Source: an uncultured Collinsella sp.
GTDB lineage: Bacteria; Actinomycetota; Coriobacteriia; Coriobacteriales; Coriobacteriaceae
DNA length: 31,484 nt
Reading direction: 5' to 3'
Assembly (NCBI GenBank): GCA_947002045.1
Contig: CAMQJB010000024.1
Coordinates: 1-31,484, forward strand
The notes under the pieces are model-generated. The model saw nothing but the letters and a program-made list of their open reading frames with translations. It was not told the origin of the DNA and ran no database searches. Both the position numbers and the translations under genes were made by a program. Positions 6,427 through 14,535 of this stretch are shown here, in pieces. The stretch's first letter is position 1; each line of letters begins with the position of its first letter.

Positions 6427-7395
6427 CTAGTACTCGACAACACCCATATAGCGACGGAAATCGGGATCGTGATCAAACACCTTGCCGCGTGCGGCACGCA
6501 GCTCGCAGTTCATGGCGTAGAACAGCACCGGGTCCAGATAGGCACGGACGCTCGCCGGCACGGCTTCCATACCGTAATCCTTGGCATCGAGCACCATCAG
6601 CGTATCGGTATGCGTCTTAAGGAACGCCAGGGCGCGCTCGTCCATAGCACGGCACTCGCTGGAGCCCATCTGCAGGAAGTAAAAAACGCCATCCTGAGTA
6701 GCCTCGAAGGGGCCGTGGAAGTACTCGGCAGAGTGGATGTAGCTGCAGTGCTGCCACTGCATCTCCATAAGAGAGCAGATAGCGAAACCGTAGGTCTGGC
6801 TAAAGTTGGGACCGCTGCCCAGAATATAGAAGAACTCGTGCTCCTGGCAAAGCTTGGCAAAACGATCGCCCAGCTCGGCATTTACCTTCTCACGTGCCGG
6901 GGGAAGAATCTTATCCATCTCGGCGATACCGGCATACATATCGGCAAGATCGGCGTAGCCCTCCTGCTGATCGAGCAGCTCGGCCGCAAGCGACAGCGAA
7001 ATGCCAGCGGGGACCTCAGCCTGCGGCACGCCCTCGCCCCATGGGTAGACCCACGTGGTCCACTTGCCGGAGTCGATCTTAGATCCAGCGTTGTCGGTCT
7101 GGGCGATCACCGTAGCGCCGGCGGCAAGGGCAATCTCGCAGCCCTCAACGACCTCGGGGGTGTTGCCACTGTGGCTGCAAGCAATGACCAGGGACTTCTC
7201 GCCCAGACGACGCGGACGCATGATATCGAACTCGCGAGCCGTATAGATATACGAAGTGAAGGTGGTTGCCTCGCGCTGCAGAAGCTCGTGAGCCGGGATC
7301 AAATCGATCATGGAGCCACCACAAGCAATCCAGTAGACGCTGTCGAACTTGCCCTTCTCGGCAATTGCCTCTTTGATCAGATCGTGTGCGTTCAT
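6427..7395 (-). CDS. frlB: Fructoselysine-6-phosphate deglycase-like SIS-domain protein
   Basis: A 322-aa double-SIS protein similar to FrlB/AgaS-type sugar isomerases. FrlB cleaves fructoselysine 6-phosphate to lysine and glucose 6-phosphate. The first SIS domain contains WIACGGSMIDL and the phosphosugar-binding ACSHSGNTPEVVEG; the second begins near YILGSGPNFSQTYGFA and includes HSAEYFHGPFE. The start is ATG 7395 because AGAAAGGAA lies upstream at good spacing; an in-frame upstream extension to 7428 lacks a binding site. It is flanked by frlC- and frlD-like genes. The presence of kinase, epimerase and deglycase together is what makes the frl assignment firmer than SIS similarity alone. Confidence 0.85.
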   Translation of the reverse strand: MNAHDLIKEAIAEKGKFDSVYWIACGGSMIDLIPAHELLQREATTFTSYIYTAREFDIMRPRRLGEKSLVIACSHSGNTPEVVEGCEIALAAGATVIAQTDNAGSKIDSGKWTTWVYPWGEGVPQAEVPAGISLSLAAELLDQQEGYADLADMYAGIAEMDKILPPAREKVNAELGDRFAKLCQEHEFFYILGSGPNFSQTYGFAICSLMEMQWQHCSYIHSAEYFHGPFEATQDGVFYFLQMGSSECRAMDERALAFLKTHTDTLMVLDAKDYGMEAVPASVRAYLDPVLFYAMNCELRAARGKVFDHDPDFRRYMGVVEY

Positions 7396-7457
7396 ATCCA
7401 GTTCCTTTCTTGTTTGGGCCGCAATCAATGACGTTGGTTGCGTGGCCGATAGTTGTT

Positions 7458-8309
7458 TTAGTCAATCAGATATTTCTCGAATGCGGCCATGTTCTTGGCA
7501 TCAGCCGCCGCCGGGTCATCGTAGTAACGACCGTCCGTGATTTCCTGGCCCAGCATGCCGTCGAAACCATGGGCGTTGAGTGTGGCAACGAAGGCGTCCA
7601 TATCGTGCTTGCCATCGCCCCACACCAGATGGCCATACGGGTCACCGTCGATAAAGTGCATCTCGTGAATTGCCCCATCACCAAAGGCGGCAAACCAGTC
7701 CTCGAGCGTCTCGCCTGCAACGCCCATCGCGGTTGTATCAACCATGGGCTGTAAGTACGGGCTCGCGACCTCGTCAATCATGCGCTTCGCATCGGAAACC
7801 GTCGTCACAAGGTTGCTCTCCTCGGGACGCAGGCTTTCCATCGTGAGCACCAGACCGTGCTCGCCGGCATACTCCGCCAGAATGGACAAGTGCTCGCGGC
7901 TGCGCTTCCAGGCTTCCTCGCGGTCCTCGTCCCAGTCGCCCCAGCCCGAGTTGATGGACATACGGTCGCACCCAAGTACCTCGGCAAGCTCAATGCCGTG
8001 TTTAAAGTACGCCAGACTGCGCTGTTCATGCAGCGGCTTGCGTGCGCAGTACTGCCAAGGATAGACAACGTTCTCGGGGCACAGAGTACGATACCTAAGC
8101 CCACGGTCTGCAGCCTTTTTCGCCAGGACCTCAGCCTCAAAGTAGCCCGTATGGTCGAGCGTCACATGCGGCTCTGCGCACCACAGCTCAATGGACTCAA
8201 AGCCCAAACGCTGCTGCACATCAAGGAAGTAATCGAGCGACCACATGATGTAGTGGATATTCATGCCCGCAATCTGCTCGCGGCGCAGCGTCGGTTTGGA
8301 TTCAGACAT
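7458..8309 (-). CDS. frlC: FrlC-like sugar epimerase/isomerase (TIM barrel)
   Basis: A 283-aa member of the xylose isomerase/AP-endonuclease-2 TIM-barrel family. E. coli FrlC interconverts fructoselysine and psicoselysine. Recognisable segments are GFESIELWCAEPHV, the TMESLRPEESNLVTT strand with its acidic metal ligand, MVDTT, EMHFIDGD and the C-terminal GQEITDGRYYDDP. The ATG follows TAAGGAGG located within the end of the upstream gene; only one base separates the two genes, which indicates translational coupling. Its place between a predicted amidohydrolase and frlB supports a role in the same pathway. Other ketose epimerases of this fold are the alternative. Confidence 0.75.
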   Translation of the reverse strand: MSESKPTLRREQIAGMNIHYIMWSLDYFLDVQQRLGFESIELWCAEPHVTLDHTGYFEAEVLAKKAADRGLRYRTLCPENVVYPWQYCARKPLHEQRSLAYFKHGIELAEVLGCDRMSINSGWGDWDEDREEAWKRSREHLSILAEYAGEHGLVLTMESLRPEESNLVTTVSDAKRMIDEVASPYLQPMVDTTAMGVAGETLEDWFAAFGDGAIHEMHFIDGDPYGHLVWGDGKHDMDAFVATLNAHGFDGMLGQEITDGRYYDDPAAADAKNMAAFEKYLID

Positions 8310-8310
8310 C

Positions 8311-9894
8311 TTATGCCTCCTTATTTCGATCGAACACGATTTGTCCGTCCGACATCGTCATATCAACCGCAAGATCGCGTGCGTCGCGATAATCGAGGTC
8401 AAACACATCCCGATCGAGCACGCAGATATCGGCAAGCTTGCCGACCTCGAGCGTACCCAGCTCGTCTTCGCGCATCAGATCGTACGCGCCCCCGGCAGTC
8501 CAAGCGCGCAAGAGCTCGACAAGCGTCAGCGTGTTGACCTCATTCACAGGCAGTCCGTCGGCGAAGAATCCGCCGCACGCGCTGTAGATTGACTCGCCCA
8601 GGCTCGGAATCAGCAGCGGCAAATCCGTTCCACAGCACACTGTGCATCCGGAATCTTCCATGCCGCGGCGATTCCAGCTGTGCAAAAGTCGCGTCTCGCC
8701 AATTTGTCGACGCATCATCGACAGGCAATCCTCGCGTCGGTCCAGCGTCAGAATCTGCGGATAGACCTCGCAAATTCCACCTAACTTGCCAAACTCGACA
8801 AGATCGGTCGGGTCAGAGTTCTCGAGATCGGTAATCGCATGGCGGCGAAGCATCCGTCCATGCTCGTCTCGAGGCAGCGAGGCATAGAGCGCCACGGTGC
8901 GACGAACGGCGCCATCGCCCTGGCAATGCAAGGAATATCGGAATCCGTCAGCATCAATTGCACGCAGCTCGTTCTCAATCAGATCCCACTCTGGCTCCTC
9001 GACGACCGTCTTGCCGGCAGCGCCCGCATCGGCCGAGTCCTCATAGGGTTCTATCATCTCGGCAAGCCCCGCCCATACGCCGCGATCGGTCATACGGTTG
9101 AAGCCAGAAAAACGAACGAACGGTCCCCGGAAGCGCTCTCGTGCCTCGCGGGCATATGCAAGATTTGCACCGGCACCCACCGGCTGCGACATCATAGAGA
9201 CGCGAACCGTCAGCTCACCAGATTCCTCACGGCGAGCCATTTCGTCGGCAAAGCCGTAGTAGTCATCAAACGCCATCTCCTTGATGGCGGTAACGCCGCG
9301 TTCGTTAAGCATGCTCATGTAGTCCGAATACCCTGCACGCACCTCGGGCAGCGCGAGGAAATCGCTCATCATGCGCCAGATCTTCTCGGCATAGCACGCC
9401 TGGGGTGTGAAGCCGTATCGCGCACTGGCGGCAGCATTGAGAACACAGGTATCCGCGCCCGGTGTAAAGCAGACGACGGGGATATCGCCAAAACACTCGT
9501 CAAACACAGCTGCTGTATTTGCGTTCTCGGCATCCGATGCCAACGTTTCGGGTAGGTTGTGGCCAAAAGCCGCCGCGCAATCCGGACGATCTTCTTTCCA
9601 TGCACGCAAGAGCGACACGGCCTCTTTGGCATCAGCGATGCCGGACAGATCAGGCCCCAACGTCCGCAGCGCCCAGCCTGTATAGAAGGTATGCACATCG
9701 ATCAGGCCAGGCATGACGGTGCGGTCGCCCAGGTCAACTACCTCGTCCGCCTGGGTCAAATACGAAGCTAGCTCACACTTGGTGCCAACAGCCTCAATTC
9801 GATTGCCACGGACCGCTACGAAACCTTCAAACGGCAGGTCCCCCGTACCGGTAAAGACGCTCTTAGACGTCAGGACCGTCAAACGATCAGACAT
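8311..9894 (-). CDS. Amidohydrolase_3 (YtcJ-type) family protein
   Basis: A 527-aa cytosolic metal-dependent hydrolase of the YtcJ-like amidohydrolase family. It shows the N-terminal beta-sandwich segment, VMPGLIDVH at 60-68, the HCQGDGAVRRTV motif (usual form HxxGDxAV), CGTDLP near the C-terminus, and a closing composite domain with GKLADICVLDRD. The usual HxH metal pair reads HTF at 68-70, so the second histidine is missing. The ATG at 9894 has AGGTGG upstream; GTG 9903 lacks a site. It sits between the carrier and frlC. It could remove an acyl or peptide group from imported Amadori compounds, but this is inference from location. The substrate is unknown. Confidence 0.78.
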   Translation of the reverse strand: MSDRLTVLTSKSVFTGTGDLPFEGFVAVRGNRIEAVGTKCELASYLTQADEVVDLGDRTVMPGLIDVHTFYTGWALRTLGPDLSGIADAKEAVSLLRAWKEDRPDCAAAFGHNLPETLASDAENANTAAVFDECFGDIPVVCFTPGADTCVLNAAASARYGFTPQACYAEKIWRMMSDFLALPEVRAGYSDYMSMLNERGVTAIKEMAFDDYYGFADEMARREESGELTVRVSMMSQPVGAGANLAYAREARERFRGPFVRFSGFNRMTDRGVWAGLAEMIEPYEDSADAGAAGKTVVEEPEWDLIENELRAIDADGFRYSLHCQGDGAVRRTVALYASLPRDEHGRMLRRHAITDLENSDPTDLVEFGKLGGICEVYPQILTLDRREDCLSMMRRQIGETRLLHSWNRRGMEDSGCTVCCGTDLPLLIPSLGESIYSACGGFFADGLPVNEVNTLTLVELLRAWTAGGAYDLMREDELGTLEVGKLADICVLDRDVFDLDYRDARDLAVDMTMSDGQIVFDRNKEA

Positions 9895-9903
9895 CACAAC
9901 CAC

Positions 9904-11367
9904 CTACGCCGGAAGCATGCCAGAGATTGCCGTTACGATCAGGCCAAAGACGACCATGAAAATGAAGAACTTCCAAATGGTCTTCCACCATTGACCAAAC
10001 GAGATCTTTGCCACGGCAAGACCGGCAACCGTCATGCCCGCCACGGGACTGATGGTGTTGATGGTCTGATTAGCAAACTGGAGCGCGGTAACGGCGGCTT
10101 CGGGATTGAGGCCCATAAGCTCGGTCAGCGGACCCATGACGGGCATGGTGAGCGCCGCAAGTCCAGAGCTCGAGGGAACCAGCAAAGAGAGCAGGCCAAG
10201 GACGATATACATAAACGTGGTGTAGACGGCGGCAGGTGCACCGGCCAGTGCAGTAGCGAGCGCCTGGAGGATGGTGTCGATGATCATGCCACCCTCTGCG
10301 ATGACCAAGATACCGCGAGCGATGCCGATGACGATAGCGGCATACGCAAAGTCGGCAATGCCTTTAACGAACTCCTCGGCGATCGTCTGCTGGTCAAGGC
10401 CGCCCAGGATACCGGCAAGCAAGCCCATACCAAGGAACACGGCGGAAATCTCATTCATGTACCAGCCCTGGGTAACAAGACCCCAGACGATAATGCCCAT
10501 GCCGCAGGCAAAATCGATAAGCACGAGCTTCTGACGGGCAGTGAACTCTTCCTCGATGGAGGCATCGGTCACGGAAAACTCAACACGCTTGAGCTTATCG
10601 TCCTCGTACACAATGGACGACTCGGGATTTTTCTTGACACGCATGGCGTAGCGCATGGCCCATGCGATACCAACGGCAGTGAAGATGACCCAAGAAACGG
10701 CGCGCAGCCACAGCTGAGGATTGCCCTCGATACCAATGATGCCTTGGGCGATCAAAACATTAAACGGGTCGATGGTCGAAGCACAATATCCCAGGTTAGG
10801 ACCAAGGAAGCAGATGATAAACGCCGTCATCGAGTCATACCCGATACCCATCATGATGGGAATGAAGATGGCATAGAACGGCAGGGCTTCCTCAGACATA
10901 CCAAACGTAGTGCCGCAAATGGACAGCAACGTCATCGTGATGGGAATGATGAGGATGTCCTTGTTCTTGAGCTTTTTAATCACACGGCTCATGCCGGCAT
11001 TCAAAGCGTTGGTCTTGGTGATGACTGCGAACGATCCGCCAATCAATAAGACGAACGCAACGACGTCGGCAGCCTCCTGGATGCCCTTAGTAGGCGCTTG
11101 CAGGACCGCAAAGATATCCTGGCCCAGATTGATGGTCTCGCCGGTCTCGGAATCGGTGTAGTTCTTATCAACCTGTTCATAGGTTCCAGCAACGGCGACT
11201 TCACGCTCGCCCGCCGCTGTCGAAATCGTCTTGCGCTGATACTGACCAGAGGGAACGATCCAAGTCAGGACCGCAAAGACAACGATCAGCAAGAACATGA
11301 TCGTATAGACATGCGGTAATTTGAACTTAAAACGTCTGTTTGTCTTCTTCGCCTTCGTATCTGACAT
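9904..11367 (-). CDS. YfcC-family (DcuC-like) membrane carrier
   Basis: A 487-aa integral membrane protein of the YfcC/C4-dicarboxylate anaerobic carrier family (PF03606-like). It has a basic cytoplasmic N-terminus (KAKKTNRRFKFKLPHVYT), an N-terminal helix ending in WIVPSGQY (typical of YfcC proteins), a short extracytoplasmic segment, then about 11-12 hydrophobic helices. The re-entrant-type stretches LLVPSSSGLAALTMPVMGPL and NTISPVAG are characteristic. The ATG 11367 has GGAGGT 6 bases upstream. It is the first gene of the frl-type operon and most likely imports the substrate or exchanges it for the released amino acid. E. coli frl uses an APC permease instead, so this is a different transporter choice. 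Confidence 0.82.
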   Translation of the reverse strand: MSDTKAKKTNRRFKFKLPHVYTIMFLLIVVFAVLTWIVPSGQYQRKTISTAAGEREVAVAGTYEQVDKNYTDSETGETINLGQDIFAVLQAPTKGIQEAADVVAFVLLIGGSFAVITKTNALNAGMSRVIKKLKNKDILIIPITMTLLSICGTTFGMSEEALPFYAIFIPIMMGIGYDSMTAFIICFLGPNLGYCASTIDPFNVLIAQGIIGIEGNPQLWLRAVSWVIFTAVGIAWAMRYAMRVKKNPESSIVYEDDKLKRVEFSVTDASIEEEFTARQKLVLIDFACGMGIIVWGLVTQGWYMNEISAVFLGMGLLAGILGGLDQQTIAEEFVKGIADFAYAAIVIGIARGILVIAEGGMIIDTILQALATALAGAPAAVYTTFMYIVLGLLSLLVPSSSGLAALTMPVMGPLTELMGLNPEAAVTALQFANQTINTISPVAGMTVAGLAVAKISFGQWWKTIWKFFIFMVVFGLIVTAISGMLPA

Positions 11368-11426
11368 AGATACCTCCAAAGAACTCGAGACTGCATCGCA
11401 TCTCGCTTCAACGCCTGCGCAAGGCA

Positions 11427-11475
11427 AACGTTCTATGACGTTCCATAGATTACCAGCAGCTTTTCCCATCATCAA
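11427..11475 (-). promoter_or_regulatory. frl-type operon promoter with operator palindromes
   Basis: On the minus strand TTGATG (plus 11470-11475) and TAATCT (plus 11447-11452) are 17 bases apart, with TG in the extended -10 position. Overlapping the -10 and start point is a perfect inverted repeat TCTATG-N6-CATAGA (11432-11449), interleaved with AACGT-N6-ACGTT (11427-11442). The position is ideal for repression by the adjacent GntR-family protein. Which of the two palindromes is bound is not known. Confidence 0.65.
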
Positions 11476-11537
11476 GATAATTTCAAACTGATTGCCGCGA
11501 CGCGGTTGAACGGTTGCGTTCGCGCCGTGAACGGTAT

Positions 11538-11573
11538 GGAGACGCCCGGTGAGATGATCAACCGGGCGTCTCC
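11538..11573 (-). terminator. Hairpin after the gntR gene
   Basis: A perfect 13-bp stem (11538-11550 with 11561-11573) with a 10-base loop lies just past the gntR stop. There is no T-tract on either side, so it may be a weak or factor-assisted terminator, or an RNA-stabilising hairpin. Confidence 0.5.
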
Positions 11574-11585
11574 ATTCGCAATGTC

Positions 11586-12329
11586 CTAGATGTCAAAGAC
11601 GTAGCGAGACCCAACGATCCGCTGACGACCGATGATAAACGGCCGCCGCTGCTCATCGAAAAAGAAGGCTTCCATATAAAACAAGGGTTCGCCAACGGGA
11701 ACTGCCAACAGCCGAGCGACCTCGGGCGACGCGCACGCGATCTCGAGCGTGCACGGGTCGGTAAACGCGGGAGTGCGGCCCGTCCGGTTGCGCACGAACT
11801 CAAAAATGGATTGGTTAGATAGAGGTGCCGTTGATAGATAGGCGTTGTCCTCGTAAACATATATGTTGTTCTCGAGCATGACAGGGACGCCATCGGCAGT
11901 GCGCACGCGCTCAACGCAAATCAAGTCAGTTCCAACGGGAACACCAAAGAACTGCGCTTCGGTGGAATCCGCCGGCAGTATCTTTCTCGAAATGACACAC
12001 GCCCCCGGTTCCATTCCGTTAACGCGGCATGCGTTCGAAAAACTCTGAACGTCATCCTTCTGGCGAATCTTGCGCTTGAGCTTGGGGGCATTGACAAACG
12101 TGCCTTTCCCCTGTCGCTTCGTTAGATAGCCCTGCTGGACGAGCTCCTCAATAGCGCGTCGCACGGTAACGCGGCCAACTTTATAGCTCTCAGCCAATTC
12201 GAATTCGTTGGGTATCCGCGCGCCTGCCTTGTAGGCGCCGGAGTTGATTTCGTTTTTAATGATATCAATGACCTGTTGGTACAGCGGTATCGCTGCTTTA
12301 CCGTCAGTTGGCCCTTCAGTCGGTGGCAT
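11586..12329 (-). CDS. frlR: GntR/HutC-family regulator with UTRA domain, FrlR-like
   Basis: A 247-aa repressor-type protein. Residues about 12-80 form the GntR winged helix (IPLYQQVIDIIKNEI, ARIPNEFELAESYKVGRVTVRRAI, GYLTKRQGKGTFV). Residues about 95-245 match the UTRA ligand-binding domain, typical of HutC-subfamily regulators that sense sugars, phosphosugars or amino-acid derivatives. The ATG follows GGGAGAGGG. It lies upstream of the frl-type operon in the same direction but is separated by a hairpin and the operon's own promoter, so it is a separate unit that probably controls that promoter. E. coli FrlR belongs to the same subfamily. The ligand is not predictable in detail. Confidence 0.83.
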   Translation of the reverse strand: MPPTEGPTDGKAAIPLYQQVIDIIKNEINSGAYKAGARIPNEFELAESYKVGRVTVRRAIEELVQQGYLTKRQGKGTFVNAPKLKRKIRQKDDVQSFSNACRVNGMEPGACVISRKILPADSTEAQFFGVPVGTDLICVERVRTADGVPVMLENNIYVYEDNAYLSTAPLSNQSIFEFVRNRTGRTPAFTDPCTLEIACASPEVARLLAVPVGEPLFYMEAFFFDEQRRPFIIGRQRIVGSRYVFDI

Positions 12330-12351
12330 ATACCCTCTCCCAGCACAATTA

Positions 12352-12395
12352 ATTCTAAAACGGGCTTAAGGGCATTCAACAAGCCCTTAAGCCCG
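12352..12395 (-). terminator. Intrinsic terminator with a nested promoter for gntR
   Basis: A perfect 13-bp stem (12361-12373 with 12383-12395) with a 9-base loop is followed on the minus strand by TTTT. Within it TTGAAT (loop, plus 12374-12379) and TAGAAT (plus 12352-12357) are 16 bases apart and could serve as the gntR promoter. The terminator call is strong; the promoter is tentative. Confidence 0.7.
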
Positions 12396-12456
12396 CATTA
12401 GCTTAAAGTATGCTAGGTGTCGCACCAAAATGTTGGCTATTTACTCATCAGACCCG

Positions 12457-12477
12457 AAAAACGCGCAACTACCGCGC
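12457..12477 (-). terminator. Short intrinsic terminator after HAD phosphatase
   Basis: Directly after the stop codon at 12480 the minus strand has a CGCG/CGCG stem with a 7-base loop, followed by TTTTT (12461-12457). It is short but well placed, and a second stronger hairpin follows at 12361-12395. Confidence 0.5.
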
Positions 12478-12479
12478 TC

Positions 12480-13139
12480 CTAAGAAAGCGCGAGCAGCTC
12501 CGGCAGCTGGTCGATAATCTTGTCCGCGGCATCCTGGCTAAAGCCAAAGCGTTCCTCGCGCTTGGCAATGACTGTCAGGCCGGCTCGCTTGCCAGCGGTG
12601 ATGCCAGGCACCGAATCCTCAACGCAGCAGCAGCGATTCGCGGGCAGTCCCAGCAGGTCCAGCGCATGCAGGTAGATGTCGGGCTCGGGCTTGCTCTCCT
12701 TAAACTGCTCGCCGCTCACCACATACTCAAAGGCATCCGACAGCCCGCACGCATTGAGCACTTCCTCGATGCTAACCATGGGAGACGAGCTGGCAAGCGC
12801 CACGCGAACGCCGCGGCGCGGCAGCTCTCGAATCGTATCCACGGCGCCTGGGTTAATCAAAGCCTGATAGTCGCGCGGACGCTTATGAGCCCATTCGTCC
12901 CAACGGGCCAACGCTTCCTCGCCAGTGAAATGCCCCTTACCGGCACGCTCAAACCAATCGACCAGCATATGCAGGAAGAACTGATGCGAGGTACCGACCT
13001 GCCCATTCAACTCCTTTTGAGTCAGGTTAAGCCCAAGCTCCTTGGCAAACGCGGCAGTCTCGCCCAGGTAGTAATACTCGGTATCGACAATGACGCCGTC
13101 CATGTCAAAGATAACGGCATCGAACGGAAATGCGGACAC
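12480..13139 (-). CDS. HAD-superfamily subfamily IA phosphatase (beta-phosphoglucomutase-like)
   Basis: A 219-aa HAD hydrolase. Motif I is FDMDGVIVDTE near the N-terminus with the two catalytic aspartates. An alpha-helical cap follows (about 20-90), then motif II ALASSSP, motif III lysine in KESKPEPDIYLHAL, and motif IV VEDSVPGITAG. This order is typical of phosphoglucomutase/phosphatase-like members acting on small phosphosugars. The start is GTG 13139, supported by GGGAGGG at good spacing and by alignment of motif I; a longer in-frame extension to 13187 would run through the upstream terminator hairpin. The substrate cannot be deduced. It is preceded by a Cof-type HAD gene but separated from it by a terminator. 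Confidence 0.82.
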   Translation of the reverse strand: MSAFPFDAVIFDMDGVIVDTEYYYLGETAAFAKELGLNLTQKELNGQVGTSHQFFLHMLVDWFERAGKGHFTGEEALARWDEWAHKRPRDYQALINPGAVDTIRELPRRGVRVALASSSPMVSIEEVLNACGLSDAFEYVVSGEQFKESKPEPDIYLHALDLLGLPANRCCCVEDSVPGITAGKRAGLTVIAKREERFGFSQDAADKIIDQLPELLALS

Positions 13140-13151
13140 GGCACCCTCCCT

Positions 13152-13180
13152 AACAAAAGGACGCCCGCGAGCAGGCGCCC
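13152..13180 (-). terminator. Intrinsic terminator between the two HAD genes
   Basis: On the minus strand GGGCGCC-N8-GGCGTCC (one G.T pair) is followed by TTTTGTT. The ribosome binding site of the next gene begins directly after it, so read-through into that gene would depend on partial termination. Confidence 0.65.
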
Positions 13181-13203
13181 GAACCATGCATTAATCGGCG
13201 ATT

Positions 13204-14046
13204 CTAACCCAGCAGCTTATCCAGCGCCACCGCAATACCATCTTCGTTGTTATTGGCGGTCACCATCTGGGCCACAGCCTTAACCTCATCGACGGCGTTG
13301 CCCATGGCAACGCCGGTGCCGGCCCACTCAATCATGGACTTGTCGTTCTGGCCGTCGCCAAACGATACGACCTCGCTGGCATCGATGCCGAGCTTGGGCA
13401 GGGCACCCTCGAGCGCGCAGGCCTTGTCGATACCGGGCGCCGTGTACTCAAAGTACCAGTCGGCCGTAAACATGCCCGAAAGCGTCTGCTTAAAGGGCGC
13501 ATACATCTCCTCGTAATGCGCCTGCAGGTATGCCGGGTCGCCCGCAGTGAGTAGCTTGTCCACGGGATAAGCATCAGCGACCTCATGCAGGCTCTCCACC
13601 TCGCGAATCTTAAGATCGCACGCGTCGCGCTCATACTTGACGATATTCTTCTGCGAGCCGTCAGGCAGCGTGATCATGCAATGGTACGAGTCCTCGACAT
13701 GCAAATCACGACCGAGCGAAATCATAGGGATCACGTCAAAATTACGCAGGTGATCAATCAGGCGATGCAATTCGTCGGCAGGCATAGCCTGATCGAACAG
13801 CACCTCGTCGGTCTGAGCGTCGACCACATGCGCGCCGTTAAAGGCCACCAGCAGACCGTCATGGTTTTGAAGGTCGAGCTCCTGCGCCAAGGCGTGCAGC
13901 CCCCATGCGGGACGACCCGAAGCCAAGATGAGCTTAATGCCCGATTCCTGCGCCGCGAGCAGCTTCTCGCGCGTACGCGAGCTAATCACTTTCTGGTCGT
14001 TGGTGAGCGTACCGTCGATATCCATCGCGATGGCTTTGATTGCCAT
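13204..14046 (-). CDS. Cof-type HAD-IIB phosphatase
   Basis: A 280-aa HAD hydrolase of the Cof/YidA group, which dephosphorylates sugar phosphates, pyridoxal phosphate or nucleotides. Motif I DIDGTLTND is at about 9-17, motif II ILASGRP near 40-46, the C2 cap spans roughly 85-190, the motif III lysine region is IDKACAL, and motif IV is FGDGQNDKSMIEWAGTGVAMGNA. The length is normal. The ATG at 14046 has AAGGAGG 7 bases upstream. A terminator follows, so it is probably monocistronic. The specific substrate is not predictable. Confidence 0.85.
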   Translation of the reverse strand: MAIKAIAMDIDGTLTNDQKVISSRTREKLLAAQESGIKLILASGRPAWGLHALAQELDLQNHDGLLVAFNGAHVVDAQTDEVLFDQAMPADELHRLIDHLRNFDVIPMISLGRDLHVEDSYHCMITLPDGSQKNIVKYERDACDLKIREVESLHEVADAYPVDKLLTAGDPAYLQAHYEEMYAPFKQTLSGMFTADWYFEYTAPGIDKACALEGALPKLGIDASEVVSFGDGQNDKSMIEWAGTGVAMGNAVDEVKAVAQMVTANNNEDGIAVALDKLLG

Positions 14047-14535
14047 ATGTGCCTCCTTGCATCGTTTTTATCGCGCACTATCTTATCCGAGCCGGGGCAC
14101 GTTCGCACAGCGCGCGTATGACGGTTGCAAAACCACCCCATTTGAAACAAAGGCAAAAAAGTACTTGCAAAGACGCGTTCCGACATATAAGTTGATAAAA
14201 GACCGCCGTTGCGGTTTTAAGTAGATCGAGCATATGAAGTTTGAGTTTTAGCGTGTAAGAGAAGGAAGATCGGCAAAGTACAACCCCAAACGCAATGACA
14301 ACTTAATGAGGTAACTGCCACATGTGAGGCACCCAGGGCATTGCTGTCTCGATTTTGAGCACGATGCCTTCCGCCTTGCATGGGCCGTTCCATCCCGCCC
14401 CTGCAGCAACTGCCTCATGGGCTCATTGAAAACCGCATAGCACCCAAACGTCAGCACATCACCCACGGCAAGCACATCACTCACGACAACCAACACATCA
14501 ACAAACAGCACGAACATCAACCGATTGGAGAAGCT
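14047..14535. other. 489-bp gene-free region upstream of the ClpP/T4CP-like unit
   Basis: No convincing gene lies here. Visible items are a possible plus-strand promoter (TTGCAA 14165-14170 and TATAAG 14186-14191, spacer only 15), a small hairpin ACCGC-CGTT-GCGGT followed by TTT (14202-14217) that could act in the leader, and two adjacent related 18-bp units (14451-14468 and 14469-14486, each containing AGCACATCAC). The long leader before the first gene may be regulatory. No tRNA or known riboswitch pattern was recognised. Confidence 0.4.

Noticed and set aside
9991..11049. A 352-residue open frame opposite the YfcC-type carrier
   Set aside because: It is hydrophilic, repetitive antisense translation; the opposite strand encodes a well-formed membrane protein.
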